Positions 1 to 11,243 of a stretch of DNA of 64,000 nucleotides are shown here, piece after piece; position 1 is the first letter of the stretch; every line of letters starts with the position of its first letter. The DNA lies in assembly GCF_902506325.1 (NCBI RefSeq), contig NZ_LR732328.1, forward strand, positions 1,758,081 through 1,822,080, in the 5' to 3' direction. Below the pieces are notes generated by a model. It worked only from the letters and a program-made list of their open reading frames with translations, ran no database searches and was not told the DNA's origin. Origin of the DNA: Limnobacter sp. 130 (lineage in GTDB: Bacteria > Pseudomonadota > Gammaproteobacteria > Burkholderiales > Burkholderiaceae_B). Both the position numbers and the translations under genes were made by a program.

Positions 1-56
1 AAGTGAACGCCCAGGCCCACGCAGATTTGCTGAATCAACTGAAAGCGGAACTGTAA
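1..56 (+). CDS. atpF: ATP synthase subunit b, C-terminal end (partial)
   Basis: The last 17 codons of an open frame that enters from outside the window end in TAA at 54-56. The visible tail (VNAQAHADLLNQLKAEL) is the usual C-terminus of the b subunit of the Fo stator in betaproteobacteria, and atpH follows after 24 bases, which is the standard operon order. Only this tail can be seen, so nothing can be said about the membrane anchor. Confidence 0.88.
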   Translation, partial: VNAQAHADLLNQLKAEL

Positions 57-80
57 GCCTAAAGCTTAAGGAAACACAAA

Positions 81-614
81 ATGGTCGAACTATCCACCAT
101 CGCCCGTCCTTACGCTGAAGCAGCGTTTGATGTTGCCAAAACATCAAGCCTGAAACAGTGGAGTGATTGGCTACAGTCGTGGTCGGCAGTCGCATGCAAC
201 GCAGACATCAAATTGCTGGTCAGCAACCCTAAGTTGACTGACGAGCAGGTGTTGAAGGTGTTTGTTGAACTGACCAAGACACCGGCGGAAGCGCAAGCAA
301 CGAATTTTTTGAGTGCGCTTGTGGAAAATGGCCGTTTGCTGGCCTTGCCAGAAATCGCTCGACAGTTCGAAGAATTGAAGAACAGCCATGAAGGTTCTGC
401 AGATGCGGTCATCGCCTCTGCATTCCCCATGACTGATGCTGAAGTTCAAAACGTACGTGGTGCATTGGAAAAGAAATTTGGGTCCAAACTGAACGTAACA
501 GTTCAGGTGGACGAGTCCCTGATTGGTGGCGTGTGCGTCACTGTCGGCGATCAAATTTTGGATAGTTCGGTGCGCGGCAAACTTAACGCGATGAAGGCGG
601 CTTTAACAGCCTAA
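81..614 (+). CDS. atpH: ATP synthase F1 subunit delta
   Basis: Delta subunit of F1, which links the top of the alpha3beta3 head to the b-subunit stator stalk. The 177-residue length is normal. The N-terminal helical domain begins [14 protein letters not shown], the family signature, and the C-terminal part carries the conserved stretch [20 protein letters not shown]. The ATG is preceded by an AAGGAAA ribosome binding site. It lies between atpF and atpA in the usual operon, so it is co-transcribed with them. Peripheral inner-membrane complex, cytoplasmic side. Confidence 0.96.
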   Translation: MVELSTIARPYAEAAFDVAKTSSLKQWSDWLQSWSAVACNADIKLLVSNPKLTDEQVLKVFVELTKTPAEAQATNFLSALVENGRLLALPEIARQFEELKNSHEGSADAVIASAFPMTDAEVQNVRGALEKKFGSKLNVTVQVDESLIGGVCVTVGDQILDSSVRGKLNAMKAALTA

Positions 615-646
615 CTTGGCCCTCAAACGTAATTGGAGCAATCAAT

Positions 647-2188
647 ATGCAGATTAATCCCTCTGAGATCAGTGAACTGATCAAGAGCCGGATCGAAGGC
701 CTCGGATCATCGGCCGACATCCGGACACAAGGTACTGTAGTGTCGGTGAGCGACGGTATTTGCCGCGTTCATGGTTTGTCAGATGTGATGCAAGGTGAAA
801 TGCTGGAATTCCCAGGCAACACCTTTGGTTTGGCGCTCAACCTGGAACGTGATTCCGTGGGTGTCGTTATTTTGGGTTCTTACGAACACATTTCTGAAGG
901 CGATCTGGTCAAGTGTACCGGCCGTATTCTGGAAGTGCCCGTAGGTCCCGAGCTGCGTGGTCGCGTGGTGAATGCATTGGGTGTGCCGATCGACGGCAAG
1001 GGCCCAGTCAACGCCAAGATGACCGACGTGATTGAAAAAGTGGCCCCAGGTGTTATTGAACGTAAGTCAGTAGACCAGCCGCTGCAAACCGGTGTGAAAG
1101 CGATTGATGCCATGGTTCCTGTTGGCCGCGGCCAGCGTGAATTGATCATTGGCGACCGTCAAACTGGTAAAACAGCAGTTGCGATCGACGCGATCATTAA
1201 CCAGAAAGGCACTGGCGTAACTTGCGTGTACGTGGCTGTGGGCCAAAAAGCCTCTTCCATCGTGAACGTAATCCGCAAGCTCGAAGAGTTCGGCGCTTTG
1301 GAGTACACCATTGTTGTGGTGGCTTCTGCATCTGAATCGGCTGCCATGCAATATCTGGCACCTTACTCGGGTTGCACCATGGGCGAGTACTTCCGTGATC
1401 GCGGTGAAGACGCTCTGATCGTGTATGACGATCTGTCCAAGCAAGCTGTGGCCTACCGTCAAATTTCCCTGTTGCTGCGTCGCCCACCCGGCCGCGAAGC
1501 TTACCCAGGTGACGTGTTCTATCTACACAGCCGTTTGCTCGAGCGCGCATCACGCGTGAACGCCGAATACGTTGAAAAATTCACCAAGGGTGAAGTGAAA
1601 GGCAAAACCGGTTCTTTAACCGCCCTGCCAATCATTGAAACCCAGGCTGGTGACGTAACAGCGTTCGTTCCAACCAACGTAATTTCGATTACTGACGGTC
1701 AAATCTTCTTGGAAACCGACTTGTTCAACGCCGGTATCCGTCCAGCGATTAACGCGGGTATTTCCGTGTCTCGCGTGGGTGGTGCAGCGCAGACCAAAGT
1801 GGTCAAGAAGCTGTCAGGCGGTATCCGTACCGACTTGGCCCAGTACCGTGAATTGGCTGCGTTTGCGCAGTTTGCTTCTGATCTTGACGAAGCAACCCGC
1901 CGCCAGCTGGAACGTGGTCGCCGTGTGGTTGAGTTGTTGAAGCAGCCCCAGTACGCCCCATTGAAAACATGGGAAATGGCACTGGCCCTGTTCGCAATCA
2001 ACAATGGTTATCTGGATGATGTCGAGGTATCGAACGTTCTTCCTTTCGAGGTTTCTCTGCGTCAATTCATGCAGACAAGCCACAAGGACCTGATCGATCG
2101 TATCGAGCAGACTTACGAGTTGTCGAAAGACGATGAGCCAAAGCTGCACGAAGCCGTGAAATCATTCAAGAAAACTGGCGCGTATTAA
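647..2188 (+). CDS. atpA: ATP synthase F1 subunit alpha
   Basis: Non-catalytic nucleotide-binding subunit of the F1 head, 513 residues as expected. It begins [17 protein letters not shown], a typical N-terminus that contacts delta. The P-loop GDRQTGKTA is near residue 170, and the alpha/beta signature [14 protein letters not shown] is near residue 370. It sits 32 bases after atpH with TTGGAGCAATCA as ribosome binding region. Intact, no frameshift, with the codon use of the operon. Confidence 0.98.
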   Translation: MQINPSEISELIKSRIEGLGSSADIRTQGTVVSVSDGICRVHGLSDVMQGEMLEFPGNTFGLALNLERDSVGVVILGSYEHISEGDLVKCTGRILEVPVGPELRGRVVNALGVPIDGKGPVNAKMTDVIEKVAPGVIERKSVDQPLQTGVKAIDAMVPVGRGQRELIIGDRQTGKTAVAIDAIINQKGTGVTCVYVAVGQKASSIVNVIRKLEEFGALEYTIVVVASASESAAMQYLAPYSGCTMGEYFRDRGEDALIVYDDLSKQAVAYRQISLLLRRPPGREAYPGDVFYLHSRLLERASRVNAEYVEKFTKGEVKGKTGSLTALPIIETQAGDVTAFVPTNVISITDGQIFLETDLFNAGIRPAINAGISVSRVGGAAQTKVVKKLSGGIRTDLAQYRELAAFAQFASDLDEATRRQLERGRRVVELLKQPQYAPLKTWEMALALFAINNGYLDDVEVSNVLPFEVSLRQFMQTSHKDLIDRIEQTYELSKDDEPKLHEAVKSFKKTGAY

Positions 2189-2261
2189 TCAGAGCGATCT
2201 GATTGTACCCACCGCATAACTCGGAAGGTCTAGTACCTTCCCAGTCATTGGAGGAAATACG

Positions 2262-3131
2262 ATGTCAGGAATGAAGGAAATCCGGACCAAGATCAAGAGC
2301 GTGCAAAACACGCGAAAGATCACGAAGGCGATGGAAATGGTGGCTGCGTCCAAAATGCGCAAAGCCCAGGACCGTATGCGTTCGGCTCGTCCCTATGCGG
2401 ACAAAGTTCGGAATATTTGCGCCAACCTGGCCAAGGCAAACCCGGAATACCGCCATGAATACATGGTGGCGCGCGACGAAATCAAAAACGTTGCTGCGAT
2501 TGTTGTGACAACTGACAAAGGCTTGTGTGGTGGCTTGAACACCAACATCCTGCGTTTGGTGACCAGCAAGTTTCAGGAATTGACCGGCAAAGGCGCAAAG
2601 GTACGAGCAACCGCAATCGGTACAAAGGGCGCTGGCTTCTTTAACCGCATTGGTGTTGAAGTAACTTCTAAAGTGACAGGTCTTGGTGACAAGCCCCACC
2701 TGGAAGCGCTGATCGGTGCAATCAAGGTTCAACTTGATGCATACGTTGCAGGCGAAGTGGATGCCGTTTATTTGGCCTACACCAAGTTTGTAAACACCAT
2801 GAAGCAAGAAGCCGTGTTCGAGCAACTGCTGCCCTTGGGTGGCGAAAGGCTGCAAGCCGATGAGGGTTCCACGTCGTGGGACTACATCTATGAGCCGGAT
2901 GCGAAGGCCGTGATTGACGATTTGCTGCTGCGTTACATCGAAGCATTGGTGTACCAGGCTGTGGCAGAAAACATGGCTTCAGAACAATCAGCACGTATGG
3001 TTGCGATGAAGGCAGCGTCAGACAACGCCAAGAATGTGATCAGTGAACTGCAACTTACCTACAACAAAGCCCGTCAGGCTGCCATTACGAAAGAATTGGC
3101 AGAGATCGTCGGCGGCGCAGCGGCTGTGTAA
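2262..3131 (+). CDS. atpG: ATP synthase F1 subunit gamma
   Basis: Rotor shaft of F1, which turns inside the alpha3beta3 ring during ATP synthesis. The 289-residue product starts [20 protein letters not shown] and contains the N-terminal coiled-coil residues [17 protein letters not shown]. The C-terminal helix ([18 protein letters not shown]) is the family signature. A strong GGAGG lies just upstream of the ATG. Operon position between atpA and atpD is canonical. Confidence 0.97.
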   Translation: MSGMKEIRTKIKSVQNTRKITKAMEMVAASKMRKAQDRMRSARPYADKVRNICANLAKANPEYRHEYMVARDEIKNVAAIVVTTDKGLCGGLNTNILRLVTSKFQELTGKGAKVRATAIGTKGAGFFNRIGVEVTSKVTGLGDKPHLEALIGAIKVQLDAYVAGEVDAVYLAYTKFVNTMKQEAVFEQLLPLGGERLQADEGSTSWDYIYEPDAKAVIDDLLLRYIEALVYQAVAENMASEQSARMVAMKAASDNAKNVISELQLTYNKARQAAITKELAEIVGGAAAV

Positions 3132-3154
3132 GCGGAAGTTCGGAACGATTTTGA

Positions 3155-4561
<1,407 letters not shown>

Positions 4562-4630
4562 TCCGACTGGTGTGTCGTGTGCCGGCGAAGGTGAAAACCC
4601 AAGTCGGTGCCCATCACAAAGGAAATGAGT

Positions 4631-5050
4631 ATGTCGACAATCCACGTGGATGTGGTGAGTGCAGAAGAATCAATCTTCGAAGGTGAGGCAGAATTTGTTG
4701 CTTTGCCCGGAGAGCAGGGTGAGCTGGGTATTTATCCACGCCACACTCCGCTGATTACGCGCATCAAACCAGGTACAGTTCGCATCAAGATTGCAGGTCA
4801 GGCTGAAGAAGAAGTGGTGTTTGTGAATGGTGGCGTGTTGGAAGTACAACCCAACTCGGTTACGGTTCTTGCAGACACGGCCCTTCGCGGCGGCGACCTG
4901 GATGAAGCAAAGGCTACGGAGGCCAAGCGTTTGGCCGAAGAAGCACTGGCCAATCGCAGTGCGGACATTGACTATGCTCAAGCACAAGCTGAATTGGCTT
5001 CCGCGATTGCACAGTTGCAAGCCATCAAGCGCTTGAGAAAAGTACGTTAA
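4631..5050 (+). CDS. atpC: ATP synthase F1 subunit epsilon
   Basis: Epsilon subunit, which sits on the rotor and inhibits ATP hydrolysis through its C-terminal helices. I chose the ATG at 4631 ([14 protein letters not shown]) because AAAGGAA lies at the right distance. An in-frame ATG at 4625 and GTG at 4607 are less likely. The 139-residue length is normal. The beta-sandwich domain ([20 protein letters not shown]) is followed by an alpha-helical hairpin ([20 protein letters not shown]). It is the last gene of the operon and is followed by a clear terminator. Confidence 0.96.
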   Translation: MSTIHVDVVSAEESIFEGEAEFVALPGEQGELGIYPRHTPLITRIKPGTVRIKIAGQAEEEVVFVNGGVLEVQPNSVTVLADTALRGGDLDEAKATEAKRLAEEALANRSADIDYAQAQAELASAIAQLQAIKRLRKVR

Positions 5051-5077
5051 AAGCAATACAAGGTTGAGAAACCAGTG

Positions 5078-5107
5078 AAAAGCCACGGTGAAAGCCGTGG
5101 CTTTTTT
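5078..5107 (+). terminator. Rho-independent terminator of the atp operon
   Basis: An 11-base stem (AAAAGCCACGG against CCGTGGCTTTT) closes a six-base loop and runs into a T tract. It starts 28 bases after the atpC stop. The A tract on the left arm may also let it work in the opposite direction. Confidence 0.93.
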
Positions 5108-5186
5108 CTTGGCCGGATGCATTGTGAATACAGGTGGAACCACAGGGTGTGTTCTCGCAACATAAATGGCAATCAAGGAGCCGTTT

Positions 5187-5576
5187 ATGTATCAAAAATT
5201 CGATGATCTGTTGAAAGACCTTCAACAGAATCGCCCCAGCAACATGACCCCACTGGGGCGGGTTTTTTTCTTCAATGACCAAGCGGTGTTGCTGCAGCAT
5301 GGGGAAATGGAAGGAATAACCTGGGTCGACATTCACATTGAATTGAAGCGTTTTCGACTCGACAATCTGGCTGCGGCGAAAAAGGTGCTGCAGGCCAATC
5401 GGGAAATGGGCGCGTCAACGCCAATTCCTTCCTGGTTTGCTGTGGACCAGAACAATGATTGCCTGGTGTTCATTAACCGGCTGGATTGGCGACACATTAC
5501 GTGCAAAATCCTGGAAGACCACATTTTGCGTTGCATTGAACAAATGGGAAGTGCACTGGCAACTGAAGGTGTGTAA
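5187..5576 (+). CDS. Small protein resembling the CesT/Tir chaperone fold
   Basis: A 129-residue protein without signal peptide or membrane segment. The start at ATG 5187 is supported by AAGGAG six bases upstream; an ATG at 5166 has no such site. The order of elements (N-terminal helix YQKFDDLLKDL, strands, then KKVLQANREM, a strand pair with WFAVDQNNDCLVFI, and a C-terminal helix ILEDHILRCIEQM) resembles type III secretion chaperones of the CesT family. I see no secretion genes nearby, so the link is only structural inference. It stands alone between the atp terminator and the metallophosphoesterase gene. Confidence 0.6.
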   Translation: MYQKFDDLLKDLQQNRPSNMTPLGRVFFFNDQAVLLQHGEMEGITWVDIHIELKRFRLDNLAAAKKVLQANREMGASTPIPSWFAVDQNNDCLVFINRLDWRHITCKILEDHILRCIEQMGSALATEGV

Positions 5577-5611
5577 TCCTCGGTGATGGGTCTACAGGTT
5601 AGAATAAAGGC

Positions 5612-6436
5612 ATGAAAATCGCCTTGTATTCTGACTTGCATCTTGAAACGATGCGCCATTTCCCCGCTTTGGCGGCGGTTCCACAGCCTGTCGAGGAAGT
5701 GGATCTAATGATTCTTGCCGGTGATATTCATCAAGGTACCCAAGGCTTGCAGGCCTTGGCTGAACTCGGCGAGAAACAGCACATTTACGTGGCGGGCAAC
5801 CACGAGTATTACCACCACGACATTGAAATTCTGGACGACCATTTGTTCGAGCTGGCCGAGAGGAAGCAATTGAACTACCTGCAGCGCACCAGTGTGGTTA
5901 TTCAAGGTGTGCGTTTTTTGGGTTGTACCTTGTGGACCGATTTCAATATTCAACCAGGTTGGCGATTCGGGGCCGAGTTGGTGGCCAAGGCGTTCTTGCC
6001 CGATTACAAATTGATTCGCATGCGGGGCAAACAGTTTTCTCCCAGCATGGGCATCGATTTGCATCATCAGAACATTGATTGGCTAGAGTCCGCATTGGCG
6101 ATGCCTTTTGATGGCAAAACCGTGGTGATCACTCACCACGCGCCTCATCCGCAAAGTATTCATCCGCGTTTCAATTTGAGTCCGATTAATGCGGCATTTG
6201 TATCCGACCTTAGCCGCTTAATGGGCAAGGCCGATGTGTGGGTGCATGGGCACATGCACGATTCATTTGATTACACCGTGCACAACAACGGAGGCCAAAC
6301 CCGTGTGCTGGTCAACCCGCGTGGCTATGTGCGTAAAAAAGGCAAGGCACGAAAAATGGAGCGTGGGCAGGTGCAGGTGACGCCACAGGCTTTCGAGAAT
6401 CCCTTTTTTAATCCACACCTTGTGTTCGAAGTATGA
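5612..6436 (+). CDS. Calcineurin-like metallophosphoesterase
   Basis: A 274-residue cytoplasmic protein with the whole metallophosphoesterase motif set: YSDLHLE near residue 6, LAGDIHQG near 34, VAGNHEYY near 64, ITHHAPH near 172 and the closing VHGHMHDSFDY near 210. These residues bind two metal ions. The natural substrate cannot be read from the sequence; the family includes phosphodiesterases and protein phosphatases. The stop overlaps the start of the next gene by four bases (ATGA), so the two are translationally coupled. An AAAGG ribosome binding site precedes the ATG. Confidence 0.88.
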   Translation: MKIALYSDLHLETMRHFPALAAVPQPVEEVDLMILAGDIHQGTQGLQALAELGEKQHIYVAGNHEYYHHDIEILDDHLFELAERKQLNYLQRTSVVIQGVRFLGCTLWTDFNIQPGWRFGAELVAKAFLPDYKLIRMRGKQFSPSMGIDLHHQNIDWLESALAMPFDGKTVVITHHAPHPQSIHPRFNLSPINAAFVSDLSRLMGKADVWVHGHMHDSFDYTVHNNGGQTRVLVNPRGYVRKKGKARKMERGQVQVTPQAFENPFFNPHLVFEV

Positions 6437-7242
6437 AGCTGGCCGCCAATCTGAGTTGGCTGTACACCGAGCTCGATTTTCTGGCGCGCATCGAGGCCTG
6501 CGCCGAAGACGGTTTCAGGCATGCCGAGTGCATGTTTCCCTACGATTATTCTGCTGAACTGCTGCGCGATAAAGCCGGTGAGGCGGGCGTGCAATGGGTG
6601 TTGATCAATGCACCTGCAGGCAATTGGATCAATGGCGATCGAGGCCTGGCGGTTGAACCGGCACGGCGCGATGAATTCAAACGTTCTATCGAGCAAGCGG
6701 TACGCTATGCCGCAACACTGGGTGTGCGCAAAGTGCATGTGCTGGCCGGGGTGGTCGATCTGAGCGATGCGCGGGCTGTGCAATCGGCACGGGCCTGTTA
6801 CGCCGAGAACCTGAACTGGTTGGCAAGCAGCATGCGAGATGAACCCGTGGACTGGTTGATTGAACCCATTAACCGAGTTGATGTTCCTGGTTATTTGTTA
6901 AGCCACCAAGCGGATGCGCATGACCTGTTGATTGATTTGAATCAGGTCAATTTGGGTGTACAAATGGACCTGTACCATGTTGAACGAACCGAAGGTAATG
7001 CACTGGATGCGCTGGGTCGCTACCTGCCCACCGGGCGTGTGAAGCACCTGCAAATTGCAGGTGTACCTGACCGCGATGAGCCGGATGAATCTGTGTATTC
7101 AGGAATTCATGCCAAATTGAAAACGCTGAACTACAACGGCCACATTGGTTGCGAGTATCGACCCAAAGCGGGCACCCGCGATGGCTTGGGCTGGATCCGA
7201 AGCACTGGATTTTCAGGCACAATGGAGTCCTTCGAACCTTGA
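6433..7242 (+). CDS. hyi: Hydroxypyruvate isomerase-like TIM-barrel protein
   Basis: A 269-residue member of the xylose isomerase-like TIM-barrel family. It begins MKLAANLSWLYTELDFLARI and has the Hyi-type stretches AECMFPYDYSAELLR, INAPAGNW, RDEFKRSIEQAVRYA and VHVLAGVV. Metal-binding acidic residues are plausible at IEPINRVDVPGYLL, VQMDLYHVERTEG and IGCEYRPKAGT. Known members convert hydroxypyruvate and tartronate semialdehyde in glyoxylate metabolism. No glyoxylate carboligase or reductase gene is nearby, so the exact substrate is inferred from similarity only. It overlaps the preceding phosphoesterase gene. Confidence 0.82.
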   Translation: MKLAANLSWLYTELDFLARIEACAEDGFRHAECMFPYDYSAELLRDKAGEAGVQWVLINAPAGNWINGDRGLAVEPARRDEFKRSIEQAVRYAATLGVRKVHVLAGVVDLSDARAVQSARACYAENLNWLASSMRDEPVDWLIEPINRVDVPGYLLSHQADAHDLLIDLNQVNLGVQMDLYHVERTEGNALDALGRYLPTGRVKHLQIAGVPDRDEPDESVYSGIHAKLKTLNYNGHIGCEYRPKAGTRDGLGWIRSTGFSGTMESFEP

Positions 7243-7274
7243 GCTTAGGCGGGCAACCGCCGGAAGAATTGCCC

Positions 7275-7703
7275 ATGCAAGACGCTGAACTGAAGCAACT
7301 GCTCGACAACACCAAAACGATCGCTGTTGTGGGTTTTTCTTCGCAAGCCCACAAGCCCAGTTTTTTTGTTGCCAAGTACCTGCAGTCGCAGGGCTATCGA
7401 ATTTTGCCCATCAACCCGGCTTTGCAAGGTCGACCAAGTGGTCTGTTGGGCGAAACCTGTTACCCCGACCTGAAAACCGCGATGGCTGAAACTGGCCTGA
7501 AAATTGACCTGGTCGATGTGTTTCGCCGCGCCGAGCACACCCCCGATGTTTTGGCTCAGGCCATGAATGTGGGTGCAGGTGCCGTGTGGTTGCAGCAGGG
7601 AATTCGCAACGACATGGTTGAAGCCAAGGCGAAGGCTGCAGGTTTACCTTTTCTCATGGACCGTTGTTTGAAAACCGAACACCAGCGTCTGTATTTAGTT
7701 TGA
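7275..7703 (+). CDS. CoA-binding domain protein (YccU type)
   Basis: A 142-residue protein made of one Rossmann-type CoA-binding domain. The nucleotide-binding loop is IAVVGFSSQAHKPSF near residue 15, followed by YRILPINPA and the conserved DLVDVFRRAEHTPDV. The end has WLQQGIRNDMVEA and DRCLKTEHQRL, typical of the YccU family. No catalytic domain is attached, so it probably acts as a ligand-binding or regulatory protein. The start at 7275 was chosen because homologues begin close to this point and an ATG is there; a longer upstream frame overlaps the hyi gene. Confidence 0.85.
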   Translation: MQDAELKQLLDNTKTIAVVGFSSQAHKPSFFVAKYLQSQGYRILPINPALQGRPSGLLGETCYPDLKTAMAETGLKIDLVDVFRRAEHTPDVLAQAMNVGAGAVWLQQGIRNDMVEAKAKAAGLPFLMDRCLKTEHQRLYLV

Positions 7704-7728
7704 AATTATTGAATAAGCATCTACGAAT

Positions 7729-8823
7729 ATGAGCAGTTTTCAGCCCGTTAAAAATGACACCTTCTTGCGTGCATTGCGCCGTGAAGCCACCGAGTACACG
7801 CCAGTTTGGTTAATGCGCCAAGCGGGCCGTTATTTGCCCGAGTACCGCGCAACGCGCGCAAAAGCCGGCAACTTTATGGGTTTGTGCACCAACCCGGAGG
7901 CGGCCTGCGAAGTGACTTTGCAACCGCTTGAACGGTACAAGCTGGATGCGGCCATTTTGTTCTCGGATATTTTGACCGTGCCCGATGCCATGGGCTTGGG
8001 TTTGTATTTTGCAGAAGGCGAAGGCCCCAAGTTTGAGCGCCCCTTGGTTACCGAGGCTGATGTGGCCAAGCTCGCAGTTCCGGACATTGGCACGAGCCTG
8101 AGGTATGTGACAGACGCAGTCAGCACCATTCGGGGCGCACTGGATGGCCGGGTACCATTGATTGGTTTTTCAGGCAGCCCATGGACCCTGGCTTGTTATA
8201 TGGTTGAAGGGGGTGGCAGCAGCGACTTCCGGAAAGTAAAAACCATGTTGTACAAGCGGCCCGACCTGATGCACCGCATTCTGGAAGTGACCACTGAGGC
8301 GGTCAGTCAGTATCTTCGTGCTCAAATTGAGGCCGGCGCACAAGCCGTGATGATTTTCGACAGCTGGGGCGGTGCCTTGGCCGATGGCGCATTTCAGCAA
8401 TTCAGCTTGAACTACATCAAGAAAATCGTGGCCAGTTTGCCTTTGCAGGCCAATCGGGGTGCATTCACCGAGGATATTCCTTCGATTGTGTTCACCAAGG
8501 GTGGCGGTTTGTGGCTCGAGGACATTGCGTCCAGTGGTGCCAGTGCAATTGGTGTGGACTGGACTGTTAATTTGGGTCAGGCCCGTGCCCGTATTGGTGA
8601 CCGTTGTGCAATTCAGGGCAACCTGGACCCCAATGTGTTGTTTGCCGAGCCAGCGCAAATTGAGGCCGAAGTGGCCAAAGCATTGGAAAGTTTTGGTGTG
8701 CCACAGGCTGGTGCCGGCCATGTGTTCAACCTGGGCCATGGTATTTCCCAGTTCACCAACCCCGACAGTGTCGAGGTGATGGTCAATGCAGTGCACAGCT
8801 ACAGCCGCAAACAAAGGCAGTAA
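7729..8823 (+). CDS. hemE: Uroporphyrinogen decarboxylase
   Basis: Cytosolic enzyme of heme synthesis that removes four acetate carboxyl groups from uroporphyrinogen III to give coproporphyrinogen III. The 364-residue length is normal. The signature [17 protein letters not shown] lies near residue 25 with its substrate-binding arginines. The second signature [19 protein letters not shown] is near 145, and FDSWGGAL near 205 and NLGHGI near 337 are also present. It lies 25 bases after the CoA-binding protein gene and ends before a 272-base gap ahead of priA. Confidence 0.97.
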   Translation: MSSFQPVKNDTFLRALRREATEYTPVWLMRQAGRYLPEYRATRAKAGNFMGLCTNPEAACEVTLQPLERYKLDAAILFSDILTVPDAMGLGLYFAEGEGPKFERPLVTEADVAKLAVPDIGTSLRYVTDAVSTIRGALDGRVPLIGFSGSPWTLACYMVEGGGSSDFRKVKTMLYKRPDLMHRILEVTTEAVSQYLRAQIEAGAQAVMIFDSWGGALADGAFQQFSLNYIKKIVASLPLQANRGAFTEDIPSIVFTKGGGLWLEDIASSGASAIGVDWTVNLGQARARIGDRCAIQGNLDPNVLFAEPAQIEAEVAKALESFGVPQAGAGHVFNLGHGISQFTNPDSVEVMVNAVHSYSRKQRQ

Positions 8824-9095
8824 AAACTTGGACTTATGCACATTTTTGGCGCAAGGCTTCAGAAATGTTTTTTTGCATTGCACGACGATTGGAAAAGCAG
8901 AGGGGGCAGTTAAGTACTTGTTTTTAAATACAAAAAACGTATTTTACAAAATTTGTACTTTACATGAATGCCTGCATCCTGTAGCACGTCCGTGGATTAT
9001 TTCCACGGATGTCCACAAAGTTATCCACATTGACTGTTAAAAATTTTGTATTCCGTTTAATTCAAGCCAGCTAGTCCATGAACTTAAAGTAAGCT
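8824..9095 (+). promoter_or_regulatory. AT-rich hemE-priA gap with two DnaA-box matches and a hairpin
   Basis: TTATGCACA at 8834-8842 and TTATCCACA at 9021-9029 both match the DnaA-box consensus TTATNCACA on the same strand. Between them lie long A/T runs (8921-8965) and a perfect inverted repeat, CCGTGGA 8990-8996 and TCCACGG 9002-9008. A TGTCCACAA near 9010 is a weaker box-like word. It probably also carries the priA promoter. An origin role is not shown. Confidence 0.5.
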
Positions 9096-11198
9096 GTGAA
9101 GACAGACCCAAAGCAAAACACTTCATCTAACCCGGTCGAGGGAAACACTTTGCTGGTGAATGTGTTGGTTGCTGCACCGCTTCCCAAATCTTTCACCTAC
9201 CAGTGGCAAAGCGACGACACGCCCCGATTCGGGATGCGTGTCATTGTGCCGTGGGGACGCCAGCACCGCATTGGACTGGTTCAGGGTATTGCACCCGATC
9301 AACAAATGGCCGAAAACATCAAACCTGTGCACACGGTGCTTGATGCGGGCGAAAGTTTGAGCGCTAAATGGCAGGCATTGATTGAATTCGCGGCCAAGTA
9401 TTACCACCACCCATTGGGCATGATTGCCCTGGAGGCTTTGCCCAAGGCCTTGCGCGTGTTGAATGCACGGGGTGAAGAACCGGTGATGGTGGCCAAATCC
9501 CGAGAGCATGCCCACAAGTTGTTGGTAGAGACCCGTGACGCGGGCACGGTTGCCAAGGCTGGCAAATCCCAAATCAACAAGCTTGAAAAACCGGTCTTGA
9601 ACACCGAACAACTGGATGCGGTGGCACAGCTATCGACGGCGCAAGGCTTTCAGCCTTTCCTGCTGTACGGGGTCACTGGCAGTGGAAAAACAGAGGTGTA
9701 CCTGCACACGGTTGAAGAGCGCTTGACCCGTGGCGAGCAGGTGTTGGTGTTGTTGCCCGAAATCAACCTGACCCCGGCTGCGCAAGCTTTGTACAAAGAA
9801 CGCCTGGCACCACACCGGGTTGTGGTGATGCACAGTAACCTGGCCGAACTCACCCGCACCAAAGCCTGGTTTGAAGCAGCCACGGGTGCAGCCGATGTGA
9901 TTATTGCCACGCGGCTGGGTGTGCTGACCCCCTTGCCACGCTTGGGGATGATTGTGGTGGACGAAGAACACGACCCATCGTACAAGCAGCAAGATGGCAT
10001 GCGTTACCATGCCCGCGATTTGGCCCTGATGCTGGCGAAACAGCGCGAGGTGCCGATTGTGTTGGGCTCGGCAACCCCTGCCTTGGAAACCTGGTTGAAA
10101 GCCGACCAGGGCGCTTACAAGCGCCTTGCCTTGAAAAACCGTGCAGTGCTGGGTGCAAGCCTGCCCAAGGTGGAGTTGATTAACACCGCCAATTTTCCGG
10201 CCAAAGAAGGTTTAAGCGAGCCGGCAATGCAGGCCTTGGTACAAAACTTTGAGGCGGGCAAGCAAAGCATTGTGTTCTTGAACCGCCGTGGCTATGCGCC
10301 CCAAATGGTGTGCAATGCCTGCGGCTGGGTGGCCAACTGCGACCATTGCACGGCGCACATGGTGTGGCACAAAAACGAGCGCATGCTGCGTTGCCACCAC
10401 TGTGGTGCGGGCCAGCGTGTGCCCACCCATTGCCCCACTTGCGGCAATCAGGATTTGACCGGTTTTGGCCGCGGCACGCAGCGTATTGAAGAGACACTGG
10501 CGGGCCTGTTGCCCACTGCAAATATTTTGCGCATTGATGCAGACAGCACCCGCAACAAGGGGCAAATGGAAGCCTTGTTGCAACAGGCGCACAGCGGGGA
10601 GGCCGATGTGCTGGTGGGCACGCAAATGATTGCCAAAGGGCACGACTTTGCCAACGTAACCCTGGTGTTGGCCTTGAATGTGGATGCTTCGCTGTATTCG
10701 CACGCCTACCGCGCGCCCGAGCGCTTGTTTGCCCAACTGATGCAGGTGGCGGGCCGGGCTGGTCGAAGGGCAGGCGATGCCCGCATGGTGGTGCAAACGC
10801 GTTACCCGCAACACCCGCTGTTTGATGCCTTGAAGGCGCACGATTATGAAAACTTTGCCAGCCATGAAATGCAGGCCCGCAAAGATGCACGTATGCCGCC
10901 GTTTTCTCACCAGGCCACCATTCGGGCAGACCACAAAAAGCTGGCCAACTGTTTGCAGTTTTTAAGTACCGCGCGTGAATTGGGTGAGCCTTTGGTCGAT
11001 GCGGACAACCCGGTGTTCATGTGCGACCCGGTGCCCTTGACCGTGGTTCGGGTGGGTGGCATTGAACGCGCGCAAATGCTGATTGAAAGCGAGTCTCGGC
11101 CCGCGCTGCACCGTTTCCTGACCCAATGGTTGGCGCAGCTTCACGCGCTACCTGGTAGCGTTCGCTGGTTTTTGGAAGTGGACCCGGTTGATCTGTAA
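9096..11198 (+). CDS. priA: Primosomal replication restart helicase PriA
   Basis: Superfamily 2 DNA helicase that reloads the replisome at stalled forks. The 700-residue length fits. The N-terminal DNA-binding domain (VLVAAPLPKSFTYQW) is followed by Walker A GVTGSGKTEVYL near residue 192, DEEH box VVDEEHD near 287, and the zinc-binding cysteine cluster from CNACGW to CPTCGNQDL near residues 405-452. Then come GTQMIAKGHDF and QVAGRAGR. The start is a GTG at 9096 because the upstream ATG at 9079 runs into a stop after three codons; no good ribosome binding site is visible. Confidence 0.95.
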   Translation: MKTDPKQNTSSNPVEGNTLLVNVLVAAPLPKSFTYQWQSDDTPRFGMRVIVPWGRQHRIGLVQGIAPDQQMAENIKPVHTVLDAGESLSAKWQALIEFAAKYYHHPLGMIALEALPKALRVLNARGEEPVMVAKSREHAHKLLVETRDAGTVAKAGKSQINKLEKPVLNTEQLDAVAQLSTAQGFQPFLLYGVTGSGKTEVYLHTVEERLTRGEQVLVLLPEINLTPAAQALYKERLAPHRVVVMHSNLAELTRTKAWFEAATGAADVIIATRLGVLTPLPRLGMIVVDEEHDPSYKQQDGMRYHARDLALMLAKQREVPIVLGSATPALETWLKADQGAYKRLALKNRAVLGASLPKVELINTANFPAKEGLSEPAMQALVQNFEAGKQSIVFLNRRGYAPQMVCNACGWVANCDHCTAHMVWHKNERMLRCHHCGAGQRVPTHCPTCGNQDLTGFGRGTQRIEETLAGLLPTANILRIDADSTRNKGQMEALLQQAHSGEADVLVGTQMIAKGHDFANVTLVLALNVDASLYSHAYRAPERLFAQLMQVAGRAGRRAGDARMVVQTRYPQHPLFDALKAHDYENFASHEMQARKDARMPPFSHQATIRADHKKLANCLQFLSTARELGEPLVDADNPVFMCDPVPLTVVRVGGIERAQMLIESESRPALHRFLTQWLAQLHALPGSVRWFLEVDPVDL

Positions 11199-11243
11199 GT
11201 GCCTCTGGTACAGTAATGCCTTCCCCTGGAGTTTCCCCCCTGT

